Shown here: positions 16,267-24,045 of the stretch, piece by piece
Layout: each line of letters opens with the position of its first letter
How positions within the stretch are numbered: position 1 is the first letter of the stretch
Notes under the pieces: model-generated
The model's database searches: none
What the model was told of the DNA's origin: nothing
What the model saw: only the letters and a program-made list of their open reading frames with translations
NCBI GenBank assembly: GCA_009379895.1
Contig: WHSW01000008.1
Span: forward strand, 1-42,904
Source of the DNA: Solirubrobacterales bacterium
Lineage (GTDB): Bacteria; Actinomycetota; Thermoleophilia; Solirubrobacterales; 70-9
Direction of reading: 5' to 3'
DNA: 42,904 nucleotides
Translations under genes and position numbers: made by a program

Positions 16267-17763
16267 ATGCTCGCCCGGTTTCGCAGCAGCCTGATCTGGC
16301 AGCTGTTCGCGGTCCTCGTCCTGCTGCTCGCGCTCAGCGCCGGCGTCTTCGCCCTGCTCGCGACCGCGATCGGCCAGCAGCGCGATGCGGCGGAGGACGC
16401 CGGACGAGCTGAGCGCGCCGTGGCGGCCGCCGGGGAGCTCGAGCGGGTGGTGATCGACATGGAGACCGGCGTTCGCGGCTACCTGATCGCCGGCGACGAG
16501 GGTTTCCTGAAGCCCTACCGCCGGGCGCTCGATGGCCGCGGGGTCGCCGCGGCGCGACTGATCGACGCGTCGACGACCCGGCGCACGCGGGCCGCAGCGA
16601 CTGCGATCGAGGACGGCATGAACGCCTATGTCGAGGACTATCTGATGCCATTGCTCGCCAAGGCGCAGGTCAGCCTCTCCGCTGCTCGCGACGAGGTCCG
16701 CCAGGGGGAGGGCAAGCGCCGGGTCACCGCTCTGCGCTCGCGCTTCGAACGGCTCGAGGCTGACGAGGAGCAGTTCGCCGCGGGCAAGCGCGCGATGGCC
16801 GGCGAGCAGGCCGATCGGGCGATCGCGATCGCGATCGGCGCGCTGGTCGGCAGCGCCCTGCTGCTGGCGCTGCTCGGGCTCTACGCGCACCGGACCGTGA
16901 TCGTCCCCGTCCGGCGGCTGGCCGGCACGGCCGACCGGATCGCCGCCGGCGATCTCACGGCCCGCGTGCCCAAGGCCGAGCAGGCGACCGAGCTCGGGCA
17001 GACGGGCCGAGCCTTCAACTCGATGGCGGGCTCGCTCGAGCGCGCGGCCGAGGTCGCGAGGGAGGCCGACCGCTCCAAGGACGAGTTCATCGCCCTCGTC
17101 TCGCACGAGCTGCGCACGCCGCTGACCTCGATCGTCGGCTACGTCGAGTTGCTCGACGAGGACGCGGCGACCCCCGAGCCGGCGCTCGATCCGGCGGAGC
17201 GGCGTCGCTTCCTCGAGGTGATCAACCGCAACGCCCGCCGCCTCCTGCGCCTGGTCGGCGAGCTCCTGTTCGTCGCCCGGGTGGACGCCGGGGGCCTCGA
17301 CCTCGACCGCGAGCGCGTCGAGCTGCGCGAGGTCGTCGCCGACTCGGTCGAGGCCGCGCACCCCGCCGCCGAGGAGGCCGGCGTGAAGCTGCAGGCCGAG
17401 GTCGACGGGGTGCCGGCGATCGACGGCGACTCCGGTCGCCTCGGACAGGCGGTGGACAACCTGCTCTCGAACGCGATCAAGTTCACGCCGCGCGGCGGGC
17501 TGGTCAGCGTGCGTGCCCGGTCCGCGGGCGAGGAGGCCCTGATCAGCGTCTCCGACACCGGGGTCGGGATCCCAGCCGCCGACCAGGCTCGCCTCTTCGA
17601 GCGCTTCTTTCGCGCCTCGTCGGCGCGCAGCGGCCACACTCCGGGGGTCGGCCTCGGCCTGGTGATCACCCGGGCGATCGTCGAGGGCCACGGCGGCCGG
17701 CTCGAGCTCGAGAGCGAAGCGGGAGCTGGGGCCACGTTCACGCTCCATTTCCCGTTAGCCTGA
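16267..17763 (+). CDS. Sensor histidine kinase (CHASE3-like, HAMP, HisKA, HATPase)
   Basis: The 498-residue membrane kinase has a first membrane helix at about 10-34 and an extracytoplasmic CHASE3-like helical domain at 38-183 (METGVRGYLIAGDEGFLKPY). The second membrane helix is at 184-206 and HAMP follows to about 260. HisKA carries the phosphoacceptor H280 in LVSHELRTPL, and the ATPase has N box DNLLSNAIKF, G1 DTGVGIP, an F box and G2 GVGLGLVI. All catalytic boxes are intact. It starts 15 nt after the mutase large subunit and is followed after 7 nt by its likely partner receiver, between the two mutase subunit genes. The stimulus is unknown. Confidence 0.93.
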   Translation: MLARFRSSLIWQLFAVLVLLLALSAGVFALLATAIGQQRDAAEDAGRAERAVAAAGELERVVIDMETGVRGYLIAGDEGFLKPYRRALDGRGVAAARLIDASTTRRTRAAATAIEDGMNAYVEDYLMPLLAKAQVSLSAARDEVRQGEGKRRVTALRSRFERLEADEEQFAAGKRAMAGEQADRAIAIAIGALVGSALLLALLGLYAHRTVIVPVRRLAGTADRIAAGDLTARVPKAEQATELGQTGRAFNSMAGSLERAAEVAREADRSKDEFIALVSHELRTPLTSIVGYVELLDEDAATPEPALDPAERRRFLEVINRNARRLLRLVGELLFVARVDAGGLDLDRERVELREVVADSVEAAHPAAEEAGVKLQAEVDGVPAIDGDSGRLGQAVDNLLSNAIKFTPRGGLVSVRARSAGEEALISVSDTGVGIPAADQARLFERFFRASSARSGHTPGVGLGLVITRAIVEGHGGRLELESEAGAGATFTLHFPLA

Positions 17764-17770
17764 CCCCGGG

Positions 17771-18154
17771 ATGAGCCCCAGGGATGGAAAGCTGATCCTC
17801 GTCGCCGATGACGACGATGATGTCCGCGACCTGGTCGCCTTCAGGCTCAAGCGCGCCGGCTTCGCCGTGATCGAGGCCGGCGACGGGCGCGAGGCCCTGG
17901 AGGCGGCCCGCGAGCGCCGGCCGGACCTCTGCCTGCTCGACGTGATGATGCCCAGCCTGGACGGCTACGAGGTGACCCGGGAGCTGCGCGCCAGCGCCGG
18001 GCTGGAGCGCGTCCCGGTCGTCCTGCTGACCGCGAGCGTCCAGGACGCGGCGGTCAGCAAGGGCTTCGAGGCGGGCGCCGACGACTACATCAAGAAGCCG
18101 TTCTCGCCCCAGGAGCTGCTGGCTCGCGTCTCCTCGATGCTCGACGCCGGCTGA
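17771..18154 (+). CDS. Single-domain response regulator (CheY-like receiver)
   Basis: The 127-residue receiver has no output domain. The acidic pocket is D13-D15, the phosphoacceptor is D57 in LCLLDVMMP, the switch Thr is T87 and the conserved Lys is K109 in YIKKPF. It lies 7 nt after the histidine kinase and is presumably its substrate. A receiver without a DNA-binding domain must act through protein contact or pass phosphate on, so direct transcription control of the mutase genes cannot be assumed. Confidence 0.93.
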   Translation: MSPRDGKLILVADDDDDVRDLVAFRLKRAGFAVIEAGDGREALEAARERRPDLCLLDVMMPSLDGYEVTRELRASAGLERVPVVLLTASVQDAAVSKGFEAGADDYIKKPFSPQELLARVSSMLDAG

Positions 18155-18185
18155 GCGCTCGACGCGAACCCGGCCGCGGCTCGAC

Positions 18186-18191
18186 TACGCT
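18186..18191 (+). promoter_or_regulatory. -10 box (TACGCT) of the B12-binding subunit gene
   Basis: TACGCT ends 7 nt before ATG 18199, so the small subunit probably has its own leaderless transcript despite lying 44 nt after the receiver gene. Confidence 0.55.
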
Positions 18192-18198
18192 GCTCGAG

Positions 18199-18612
18199 AT
18201 GAGCGCCGAGTCGTCTCGAAAGATCCGCGTCGTGGTCGCCAAGCCCGGCCTCGACGGCCACGACCGCGGCGCGAAGATCATCGCCCGGGCGCTGCGCGAC
18301 GCCGGCATGGAGGTGATCTACACGGGCTTGCACCAGACGCCCGAGCAGATCGCCGCCACGGTGATCCAGGAGGACGCCGACGCGATCGGCCTCTCGATCC
18401 TCTCGGGCGCGCACATGACCCTCGTCCCCCGGGTGGTCGACATGCTCTCCGAGCAGGGCGCATCCGACGTCGTGGTCACGGTCGGCGGCACGATCCCCGC
18501 CGACGACGTCGCAGAGCTCAAGGACCTCGGCGTGGCCGAGGTGTTCACGCCGGGCTCGCCCACCGACGCGATCGTCGAGTTCATCCGCGACGCCGTGTCC
18601 CAGCGGGCCTAG
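18199..18612 (+). CDS. icmB: Cobalamin-binding small subunit of acyl-CoA mutase
   Basis: The 137-residue protein is a stand-alone B12-binding domain. [12 protein letters not shown] contains the DxHxxG motif (D19, H21, G24), whose His replaces the lower axial ligand of cobalamin. SILSGAHMT and VTVGGTIP complete the Rossmann-like nucleotide-tail pocket. The length matches IcmB (about 136 residues). It pairs with the large subunit encoded at 14594-16251 to form the active adenosylcobalamin mutase, with MeaB as chaperone. The same fold serves split methylmalonyl-CoA mutases, so the Icm name depends on the large-subunit residues. Confidence 0.88.
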   Translation: MSAESSRKIRVVVAKPGLDGHDRGAKIIARALRDAGMEVIYTGLHQTPEQIAATVIQEDADAIGLSILSGAHMTLVPRVVDMLSEQGASDVVVTVGGTIPADDVAELKDLGVAEVFTPGSPTDAIVEFIRDAVSQRA

Positions 18613-18619
18613 CAACCCG

Positions 18620-18637
18620 ATTGACTCGTCAGTCAAT
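18620..18637. promoter_or_regulatory. Palindromic operator overlapping the etf promoter
   Basis: ATTGACTCGTCAGTCAAT is a perfect 7-bp inverted repeat around CGTC. Its TTGACT can serve as -35, with TAACAT at 18642-18647 as a -10 (15-nt spacer). TTGACTnnnnAGTCAA resembles sites of TetR-family regulators of fatty-acid genes in actinobacteria. The regulator is not identified. Confidence 0.65.
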
Positions 18638-18678
18638 TCGGTAACATGCCCGCCGCTCACCCCTAAGGAGGCCTTCGC

Positions 18679-19470
18679 TTGAAGATCTGTTGTCTTGTCA
18701 AGGAGGTTCCGGACGCCGCTGTTCAGAAGCGGCTCGACCCTCAGACGAAGCGGCTCGACCGCTCCGGAGAGAAGAACCTCAATCCGTTCGACACCCACGG
18801 CATCGAGGCGGCGATGCAGATCCGCGAGGGCGGCAGGGCCGACGTGGACGAGATCGTCGCCGTGACGATGGGGCCCGAGAGCGCCGTCCGCGCGCTGCAC
18901 AAGGCGGTCGCGCTCGGCGCCGACCGCTCGCTGCACCTCAGCGACGCCGCGCTCGAGGGCTCGGACGTGTGCGCCACCGGCTACTCGCTGGCGAAGGTGC
19001 TCGAGTCCGAGCAGCCCGACCTGGTGCTGCTCGGCCAGCAGTCCGACGACGGCGAGTGCTACACGATCGGCGCCGTGGTCGCCGACCACCTGAAGATGCC
19101 CTCGCTGACGCAGGTGATCAAGATCGAGGTCGAGGACGGCACGCTCGTCTGCGAGCGCCAGGCCGAGTACGGCTACGACACGGTCGAGGTCGACCTGCCG
19201 GCGGTGATCTCGGTCGGGGACGCGATCAACGAGCCGCGCTACCCGAGCCTGAAGGCGATCATGGGGGCGAAGAAGAAGCCGCTCGACACGAAGGCCACCG
19301 GCGAGGTGGGCATCGACTCCGGCGAGGTCGGCGAGGCCGGCTCGAAGACGCAGGTGCTCGAGATCAACCCGCCGCCCGAGAAGGAGTCCGGCGAGGTGTT
19401 CGAGGACGAGGACACGGCCGAGACGGTCGCCAAGATCGTCGCCTGGCTCGATGAAAGGAAGCTGATCTAG
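18679..19470 (+). CDS. etfB: Electron transfer flavoprotein beta subunit
   Basis: The 263-residue EtfB begins MKICCLVKEVPDA. It carries the ALGADRSLHL and GQQSDDGECYTIGAVVADHL segments that bind AMP and contact EtfA, followed by the recognition-loop region VDLPAVISVGDAINEPRYPS. With EtfA it collects electrons from acyl-CoA dehydrogenases. TTG 18679 is fixed by AAGGAGG at 18665-18671, 7 nt upstream. The TGA-free junction with etfA (stop ends 19470, ATG 19471) shows an operon. Upstream lies a palindromic operator. Confidence 0.96.
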   Translation: MKICCLVKEVPDAAVQKRLDPQTKRLDRSGEKNLNPFDTHGIEAAMQIREGGRADVDEIVAVTMGPESAVRALHKAVALGADRSLHLSDAALEGSDVCATGYSLAKVLESEQPDLVLLGQQSDDGECYTIGAVVADHLKMPSLTQVIKIEVEDGTLVCERQAEYGYDTVEVDLPAVISVGDAINEPRYPSLKAIMGAKKKPLDTKATGEVGIDSGEVGEAGSKTQVLEINPPPEKESGEVFEDEDTAETVAKIVAWLDERKLI

Positions 19471-20448
19471 ATGGCTGGGATTCTCGTTTACGCCCTCCAC
19501 GACGACGAGGGCGACTTCAACAAGAACTCGCTCGGGGCGATCTCCGAGGCGGCCAGGCTCGCCGGCGAGCTGGGCTCCGAGGCGGCTGCGTTGGTGGTCG
19601 GCGAGGTGGCCGACGACGCGGCGGCCGCGCTTGGGGCCTACGGGGCCAAGCGCGTCTTTCGCGCCAAGTCGGTGCCCGAGGGCCTCGCGCAGCCGATCGT
19701 CGACGCGATGGCGAAGGTGATCGCCGACCAGGGCTTCTCCTACGCGCTGTTCGGCGGCGGCCTGCTGGGGTTCGAGATCGGGGCGGGCCTGACGGCGCGC
19801 ATGAACGCCGGGGTGACGATGGAGGTGACCGCGGTCAAGGTCGCCGACGGCAGGCTCGTCGCCGAGCGCCCCGTGCTGCAGGACTCCGCGATCGTCGACG
19901 TCGGCTACGTCGGCGAGCCGGGGATCATCATCGGCCGGCTGAACGCCTTCGACACTGACGAGCCGGGCGCCGGACGGGCCGAGGTGGTCGACGTCGAGGT
20001 CGAGCTCTCGGAGTGGTCGTCGCGGGCGCGGATGCGCACCCGCGGCGAGCAGCGCGGCGCCGACGTCAACATCGAGGACGCCGACATCCTGGTCGGCGGC
20101 GGCCGCGGGCTGGGCGAGAAGGACAACTTCAAGCTCGCCGAGGAGCTCGCGGAGGCGCTAGGGGGCGCCGTGGCGGCGACCCGCGCGGTGGTCGACGCCG
20201 GCTGGTACCCCTACGCGGCGCAGATCGGCCAGACCGGCAAGACGGTGGCGCCGAAGCTCTACCTCGCCGCCGGGATCTCGGGCGCGATCCAGCACAAGGT
20301 CGGGATGCAGAGCTCGGAGAGCATCCTCGCCGTCAACAAGGACCCGAACGCCCCGATCTTCGAGTTCTGCGATCTCGGCGTGGTCGGGGATCTGCACAAG
20401 ATCCTCCCCAAGCTGACCGAGGCCGTGAAGGCGAAGAAGGGCGGCTGA
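19471..20448 (+). CDS. etfA: Electron transfer flavoprotein alpha subunit
   Basis: The 325-residue EtfA has the N-terminal domain that packs on EtfB (LVYALHDDEGDFNKNSLGAI) and the C-terminal FAD domain. The latter shows the signature GGGRGLGEKDNFKL, AATRAVVDAGWYP, IGQTGKTVAPKLY, GISGAIQHKVGM and VNKDPNAPIFEFCDLGVVGD. All FAD-contact motifs are present. It directly follows etfB and precedes the ETF-quinone oxidoreductase, giving a complete route from acyl-CoA dehydrogenase to the quinone pool. Confidence 0.96.
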   Translation: MAGILVYALHDDEGDFNKNSLGAISEAARLAGELGSEAAALVVGEVADDAAAALGAYGAKRVFRAKSVPEGLAQPIVDAMAKVIADQGFSYALFGGGLLGFEIGAGLTARMNAGVTMEVTAVKVADGRLVAERPVLQDSAIVDVGYVGEPGIIIGRLNAFDTDEPGAGRAEVVDVEVELSEWSSRARMRTRGEQRGADVNIEDADILVGGGRGLGEKDNFKLAEELAEALGGAVAATRAVVDAGWYPYAAQIGQTGKTVAPKLYLAAGISGAIQHKVGMQSSESILAVNKDPNAPIFEFCDLGVVGDLHKILPKLTEAVKAKKGG

Positions 20449-20508
20449 GCCGGCGGCGCCCCCCGGCGGCCTCAGGGCTGCCCGCGTCGCCCGCAGCCGC
20501 AAGCTGAG

Positions 20509-22206
20509 ATGCCAGTGGAACCGGCCCAGTATCCGCCCCCGTTCGACGAGCGCGAGCTGATCGCCGAGCCGACCGATCCCGAGGACGAGCGGATCGAGGT
20601 CGGGGTCGCGATCGTCGGCGGCGGCCCGGCCGGGCTGGCGTGCGCGAACCGCCTCATGGACCTGCTCGCCGACGAGCCCGAGCTTGCCGAGAAGCTCGGC
20701 GAGGTCCCGGTGGCGGTGATCGAGAAGGGCAAGGCGTGCGGGGCGCACACCCTGAGCGGCGCCAACCTGCGCCCCGGCCCGATGCGCGAGCTGTTTCCGG
20801 ACCTCGAGCCGGACGACTGGCCCTTCGCCTACCAGGAGGTGACCAAGGATGCGGTCTACCTGCTCACCAAGCGCGCGGCGCTGCCGCTCAAGCCGATGCC
20901 GCCGAACTTCCGCAACCACGGCAACTACGTGATCTCGGTCGCCAAGCTGTCGCGCTTTCTCGCCGAGCGGGCGGAGGAGAAGGGCGCCTACGTGCTTACC
21001 GAGACGGTCGCCGACCGGCTGCTGGTCTCCGATCGCATCGTCCGCGGGGTGCGCTCCGGCGACCGCGGCCGCGGCCGCGACGGCGAGCCGCTCGGCAACT
21101 TCGAGCCCGGCTCGGACGTGGTCGCCAAGGCGACCGTGCTCGCCGAGGGCACCCTCGGCCACCTGACCCAGGGCGCGCTCGACTACTTCGACCTGCACGG
21201 CCGGCTCCCGGTTCGCTGGGAGCTCGGCGTCAAGGAGGTCTGGGAGGTCCCCGAGCCTCTCGACCGCGTGATCCACACGATGGGCTGGCCGCTGCGCAAG
21301 CGCGCGAAGTGGAACGAGTTCGGCGGCAGCTTCATCTACCCGATGGGCGACGACAAGATCTCCATCGGGCTGGTGATCGGGCTCGACTACACCGACTCGA
21401 CACTCTCCTGCCACGACCTGCTCCAGGAGCTGAAGACGCATCCCTTCGTCAAGAAGATGCTCGCGGGCGGCAAGCGGGTGGCGTGGGGGGCGAAGACGAT
21501 CCCCTCCGGCGGCTACTACTCGATGCCGCGCAGCCTCTCGGTCCCCGGGATGGCGATCGCCGGCGACGCCGCGAACATGGTCAACGTGCCGACCCTGAAG
21601 GGGATCCACTACGCGATCCAGGCCGGCATGTACGCGGCCGAGGCGATCGTCGAGGCGCTTCGCAACGACTCGGTCAACCTCGAGGCCTACGACGAGCGGG
21701 TCCGCAAGTCGCAGATCGACTCGGACCTGTTCGAGTCGCGCAACATGCGCCCGCCGTTCTCGAAGGGCTTCTTCGTCGGCGGCGCGATGGCGAGCGCGAT
21801 GACGGTGACCAAGGGCCTGTTCCCGGGCGGCACCTGGAAGTACGAGCCCGACGCCGAGATCGAGATGGCCGACGGGGGCGCCGACCGCGACTACCCCGAG
21901 CCCGACAACGAGCTCACCTTCAACAAGCTCGACTCGGTCTTCCTCTCGGGCAACGCGACCCGCGACGACGCCCCGAACCACATCAAGATCCAGACCCACG
22001 TCCCGCGCGAGCTGGCCAAGACCTGGGTCAACCTGTGCCCGGCGCAGGTCTATGAGATCCCCGACGACCAGCTCGCCTCGGGCGCGCCCGAGGTCGACGT
22101 CCACGTCACGGCCTCGAACTGCGTCCAGTGCGGCGCGATCAACGCCAAGGGCGCGCGGCTGACGATGCCCGAGGGCGGCGACGGGCCGCTGTATCAGGAG
22201 GTCTGA
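20509..22206 (+). CDS. Electron transfer flavoprotein-quinone oxidoreductase
   Basis: The 565-residue flavoprotein has an N-terminal FAD-binding VGGGPAGLAC (36-45). The ETF-QO core follows (GAHTLSGANL, NFRNHGNYVISV, EGTLGHLT, GGSFIYPMGDDKISIGLVIGLDY, AGDAANMVNVPTLKGIHYAIQ), then the C-terminal ferredoxin-like part. It moves electrons from ETF to quinone at the membrane. The cluster motif is unusual. C510 (CPAQVYE), C538 and C541 (NCVQC) are present, but the fourth ligand of the normal CxxCxxC is I544. A 3Fe-4S or a modified 4Fe-4S cluster is possible. It follows etfA by 60 nt. Confidence 0.92.
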   Translation: MPVEPAQYPPPFDERELIAEPTDPEDERIEVGVAIVGGGPAGLACANRLMDLLADEPELAEKLGEVPVAVIEKGKACGAHTLSGANLRPGPMRELFPDLEPDDWPFAYQEVTKDAVYLLTKRAALPLKPMPPNFRNHGNYVISVAKLSRFLAERAEEKGAYVLTETVADRLLVSDRIVRGVRSGDRGRGRDGEPLGNFEPGSDVVAKATVLAEGTLGHLTQGALDYFDLHGRLPVRWELGVKEVWEVPEPLDRVIHTMGWPLRKRAKWNEFGGSFIYPMGDDKISIGLVIGLDYTDSTLSCHDLLQELKTHPFVKKMLAGGKRVAWGAKTIPSGGYYSMPRSLSVPGMAIAGDAANMVNVPTLKGIHYAIQAGMYAAEAIVEALRNDSVNLEAYDERVRKSQIDSDLFESRNMRPPFSKGFFVGGAMASAMTVTKGLFPGGTWKYEPDAEIEMADGGADRDYPEPDNELTFNKLDSVFLSGNATRDDAPNHIKIQTHVPRELAKTWVNLCPAQVYEIPDDQLASGAPEVDVHVTASNCVQCGAINAKGARLTMPEGGDGPLYQEV

Positions 22207-22208
22207 CG

Positions 22209-22225
22209 CCGGCGCGCAACGCCGG
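22209..22225. terminator. Bidirectional hairpin between convergent genes
   Basis: CCGGCG (22209-22214) pairs with CGCCGG (22220-22225) around CGCAA, in the 20-nt gap between the ETF-QO stop and the end of the convergent surface-protein gene. It is GC-rich without a clear T-run, as is common in high-GC actinobacteria. Confidence 0.45.
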
Positions 22226-22226
22226 A

Positions 22227-23378
22227 CTACCGCCGCTTGAGCTTGAGCTTCAGCCTCCTCGACTTGCGGTTCGGCTCGCCCCCGACCGGCGCGTAGGTGA
22301 TCTTGGCCCTGACCCTCACCTTCACCGCGCGCTCTTGCTTGGCGGCGCGCCTGAGCTTGCGTCTGGCCTTGCCGCGCGGGCGAATCGCCAGGCGCAGCCC
22401 GCCGACCTCCATGGCCCGCTTGGCTGCCCCGCGGACCCGCTTGGTCTTCCTCAGCCGCAGCTCGCCGGGCCCGGGCACCCGGACGGTCAGCTTCGCGGTG
22501 CCCTTCCTCGCGTTTCGCTTCAGCTTGCCGAAGGTGAACTGGTTCGAGGGGGGTGAGGCCGGCGCCGGGCCCAGGACCAGAGGAGGCTGAGGGGGCGGGG
22601 GCTGTGGGGGAGGAGGTGGAGGAGGCGACGGTGGCGGCAGCGCGTCGACCGCCACCCCGGCGGGGAAGCTGGCGCCGCCGATGAAGCTCTGATTCGCGCC
22701 CGAGCCGTCGAGGTTGGCGCGCCCGATCGTGTCGGCGCTGGCGTTCGCCCAGTAGACGTGGGCCCCGTCCACCGCCACCCCGTTGGGGTCGTCGGCGCCG
22801 GTGATGAAGTCCGCGTCGGCGCCCGAGCCATCGAGATTGGCGCGCCCGATCGTGTCGGCGCCGGAATTGGCCCAGTAGACGTGCACGCCGTCGACCGCGA
22901 CCGCAAAGGGGATGCTCGCGGCTGTGATGAATGTCTGGTCGGCACCCGAGCCGTCGAGGTTGGCGCGCCCGATCGTGTTGTTGCCCCAGTTCGTCCAGTA
23001 GACGTGGGCGCCGTCCACCGCCACCCCCTCGGGGCCGTCGGCGCCGGCGATGAAGCTCTGATTCGCGCCCGAGCCGTCGAGGTTGGCGCGCCCGATCGTG
23101 TCGGTGCCGAAAGCACCGTTCGCCCAATAGACGTGGGCGCCGTCCACCGCCACCCCCTCGGGGAAGTCGGCGCCTGCGATGAAGCTTTGGTCGGCGCCCG
23201 AGCCGTCGAGATTGGCGCGCCCGATCGTGCTCGTGCCAGCGCCTCTGTTCGCCCAGTAGACGTAGGCCTCGGCGCGTGCAGCGAGGACCGCGGCGCCGAT
23301 GACGAGCGCGGCGAGGACGAGCGCGGCGCGGCGTACGTTGACCGAGCCGAGGCGCGCGCCGAGGCTCACCGCCGGCAC
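22227..23378 (-). CDS. Secreted YWTD-like beta-propeller protein with cationic C-terminal domain
   Basis: The 383-residue protein has a signal peptide (hydrophobic ALVLAALVIGAAVLAARAEA ending near residue 38). Five repeats of about 43 residues follow, each with VYWAN..TIGRANLDGSG and a GVAVDG turn, which is the YWTD/NHL-like propeller pattern. Next comes a linker of Pro with a few Ser and Gln (about 250-280), then a Lys/Arg-rich beta domain (FTFGKLKRNARKGTAKLTV, VPGPGELRLRKTK) ending in LKLKLKRR. It is likely exported and cell-surface located; a binding partner is unknown. GTG 23378 is the first start and another GTG lies three codons later. It is the last gene of a minus-strand run of secreted proteins. 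Confidence 0.8.
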   Translation of the reverse strand: MPAVSLGARLGSVNVRRAALVLAALVIGAAVLAARAEAYVYWANRGAGTSTIGRANLDGSGADQSFIAGADFPEGVAVDGAHVYWANGAFGTDTIGRANLDGSGANQSFIAGADGPEGVAVDGAHVYWTNWGNNTIGRANLDGSGADQTFITAASIPFAVAVDGVHVYWANSGADTIGRANLDGSGADADFITGADDPNGVAVDGAHVYWANASADTIGRANLDGSGANQSFIGGASFPAGVAVDALPPPSPPPPPPPQPPPPQPPLVLGPAPASPPSNQFTFGKLKRNARKGTAKLTVRVPGPGELRLRKTKRVRGAAKRAMEVGGLRLAIRPRGKARRKLRRAAKQERAVKVRVRAKITYAPVGGEPNRKSRRLKLKLKRR

Positions 23379-23421
23379 CCCCGAGGACCGATTGTCGTTC
23401 GTGCCGGTACGGTCGGCAACC

Positions 23422-24000
23422 TCATGGCTCGACGATGCAGGTCAGCGGATAGCTCGGCGGGTCGACGTTACATTCGGCGCGGACGATCACGACCACGATC
23501 TTGGCCCGAGCGTGGAAGCCGCGCATGCGCACCACGACCCTGGCGGCCCCGCGCTCCTCGAGGGCCGCGCGGATCAGCCTCAGCACGCGGCGCCCGCCGT
23601 TCTCGCGGTCGACCACCCATTCGTCGGCCTTGTCCTTCTCGCGAGTGTCGACGCGCTTGTCGTCGCGGAAAAGGCCCGGCGCGTTCGCCCGGTCGCCGTC
23701 GTGGCTGATCGTGAAACGCAGCGAGTCGGCGCGCTTGGCGTAGGCCGCGAGGTGGTAGCGCGGGGAGCTGCCGTCCCTGACGTCGGCGTAATAGAGCCTG
23801 TCCAGCTTCGTCCATCGCGCAGTCTCGAGATCGCGCGCGCCGGCCTGGGCGGCCCCGGCGGCGACCCCGAACGCGAGCGCGAAGAGCGCGATCAGGCCGG
23901 CGCCCCGGGCTCTGCACCGGTGCGGCGCCCCGCTCACCGCCGCATCCGCTCGCAGTTGCGCCCCATCCCGCCGCCGCGCGCTCCCCTGACCCGGTCGCAC
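23422..24000 (-). CDS. Secreted hypothetical protein
   Basis: No family was recognised. The frame has a hydrophobic export signal (GLIALFALAFGVAAGAAQA) and then about 140 soluble residues with alternating basic and acidic stretches (YYADVRDGSSPRYHLAAYAK, DDKRVDTREKDKADEW) and a C-terminal CNVDPPSYPLTC pair of Cys that could form a disulfide. GTG 24000 is chosen because GAGGAGG lies 10 nt upstream, an arrangement repeated exactly in front of the gene starting at 27887. GTG 23937 would give a more compact signal peptide. Unlike its neighbours it lacks the Pro linker and cationic domain, but its leader and N-terminus are homologous to those of the YVTN-propeller gene. Confidence 0.65.
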   Translation of the reverse strand: MRPGQGSARRRDGAQLRADAAVSGAPHRCRARGAGLIALFALAFGVAAGAAQAGARDLETARWTKLDRLYYADVRDGSSPRYHLAAYAKRADSLRFTISHDGDRANAPGLFRDDKRVDTREKDKADEWVVDRENGGRRVLRLIRAALEERGAARVVVRMRGFHARAKIVVVIVRAECNVDPPSYPLTCIVEP

Positions 24001-24045
24001 CTCGTTCGCGCCTCCTCGATCTCTCATGTCTCGACCAGGCCGCGC

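Noticed and set aside
20158-23127. Very long open frame on the minus strand opposite etfA and ETF-QO.
   Set aside because: It is antisense to well-recognised genes, has low-complexity Arg/Gly/Pro/His composition and no family match. Such shadows are expected at this GC content.
22660-23250. Regularly spaced repeats that resemble a CRISPR array.
   Set aside because: The repeats are in frame and encode the TIGRANLDGSG blades of the surface protein. The spacers are coding and similar to each other.
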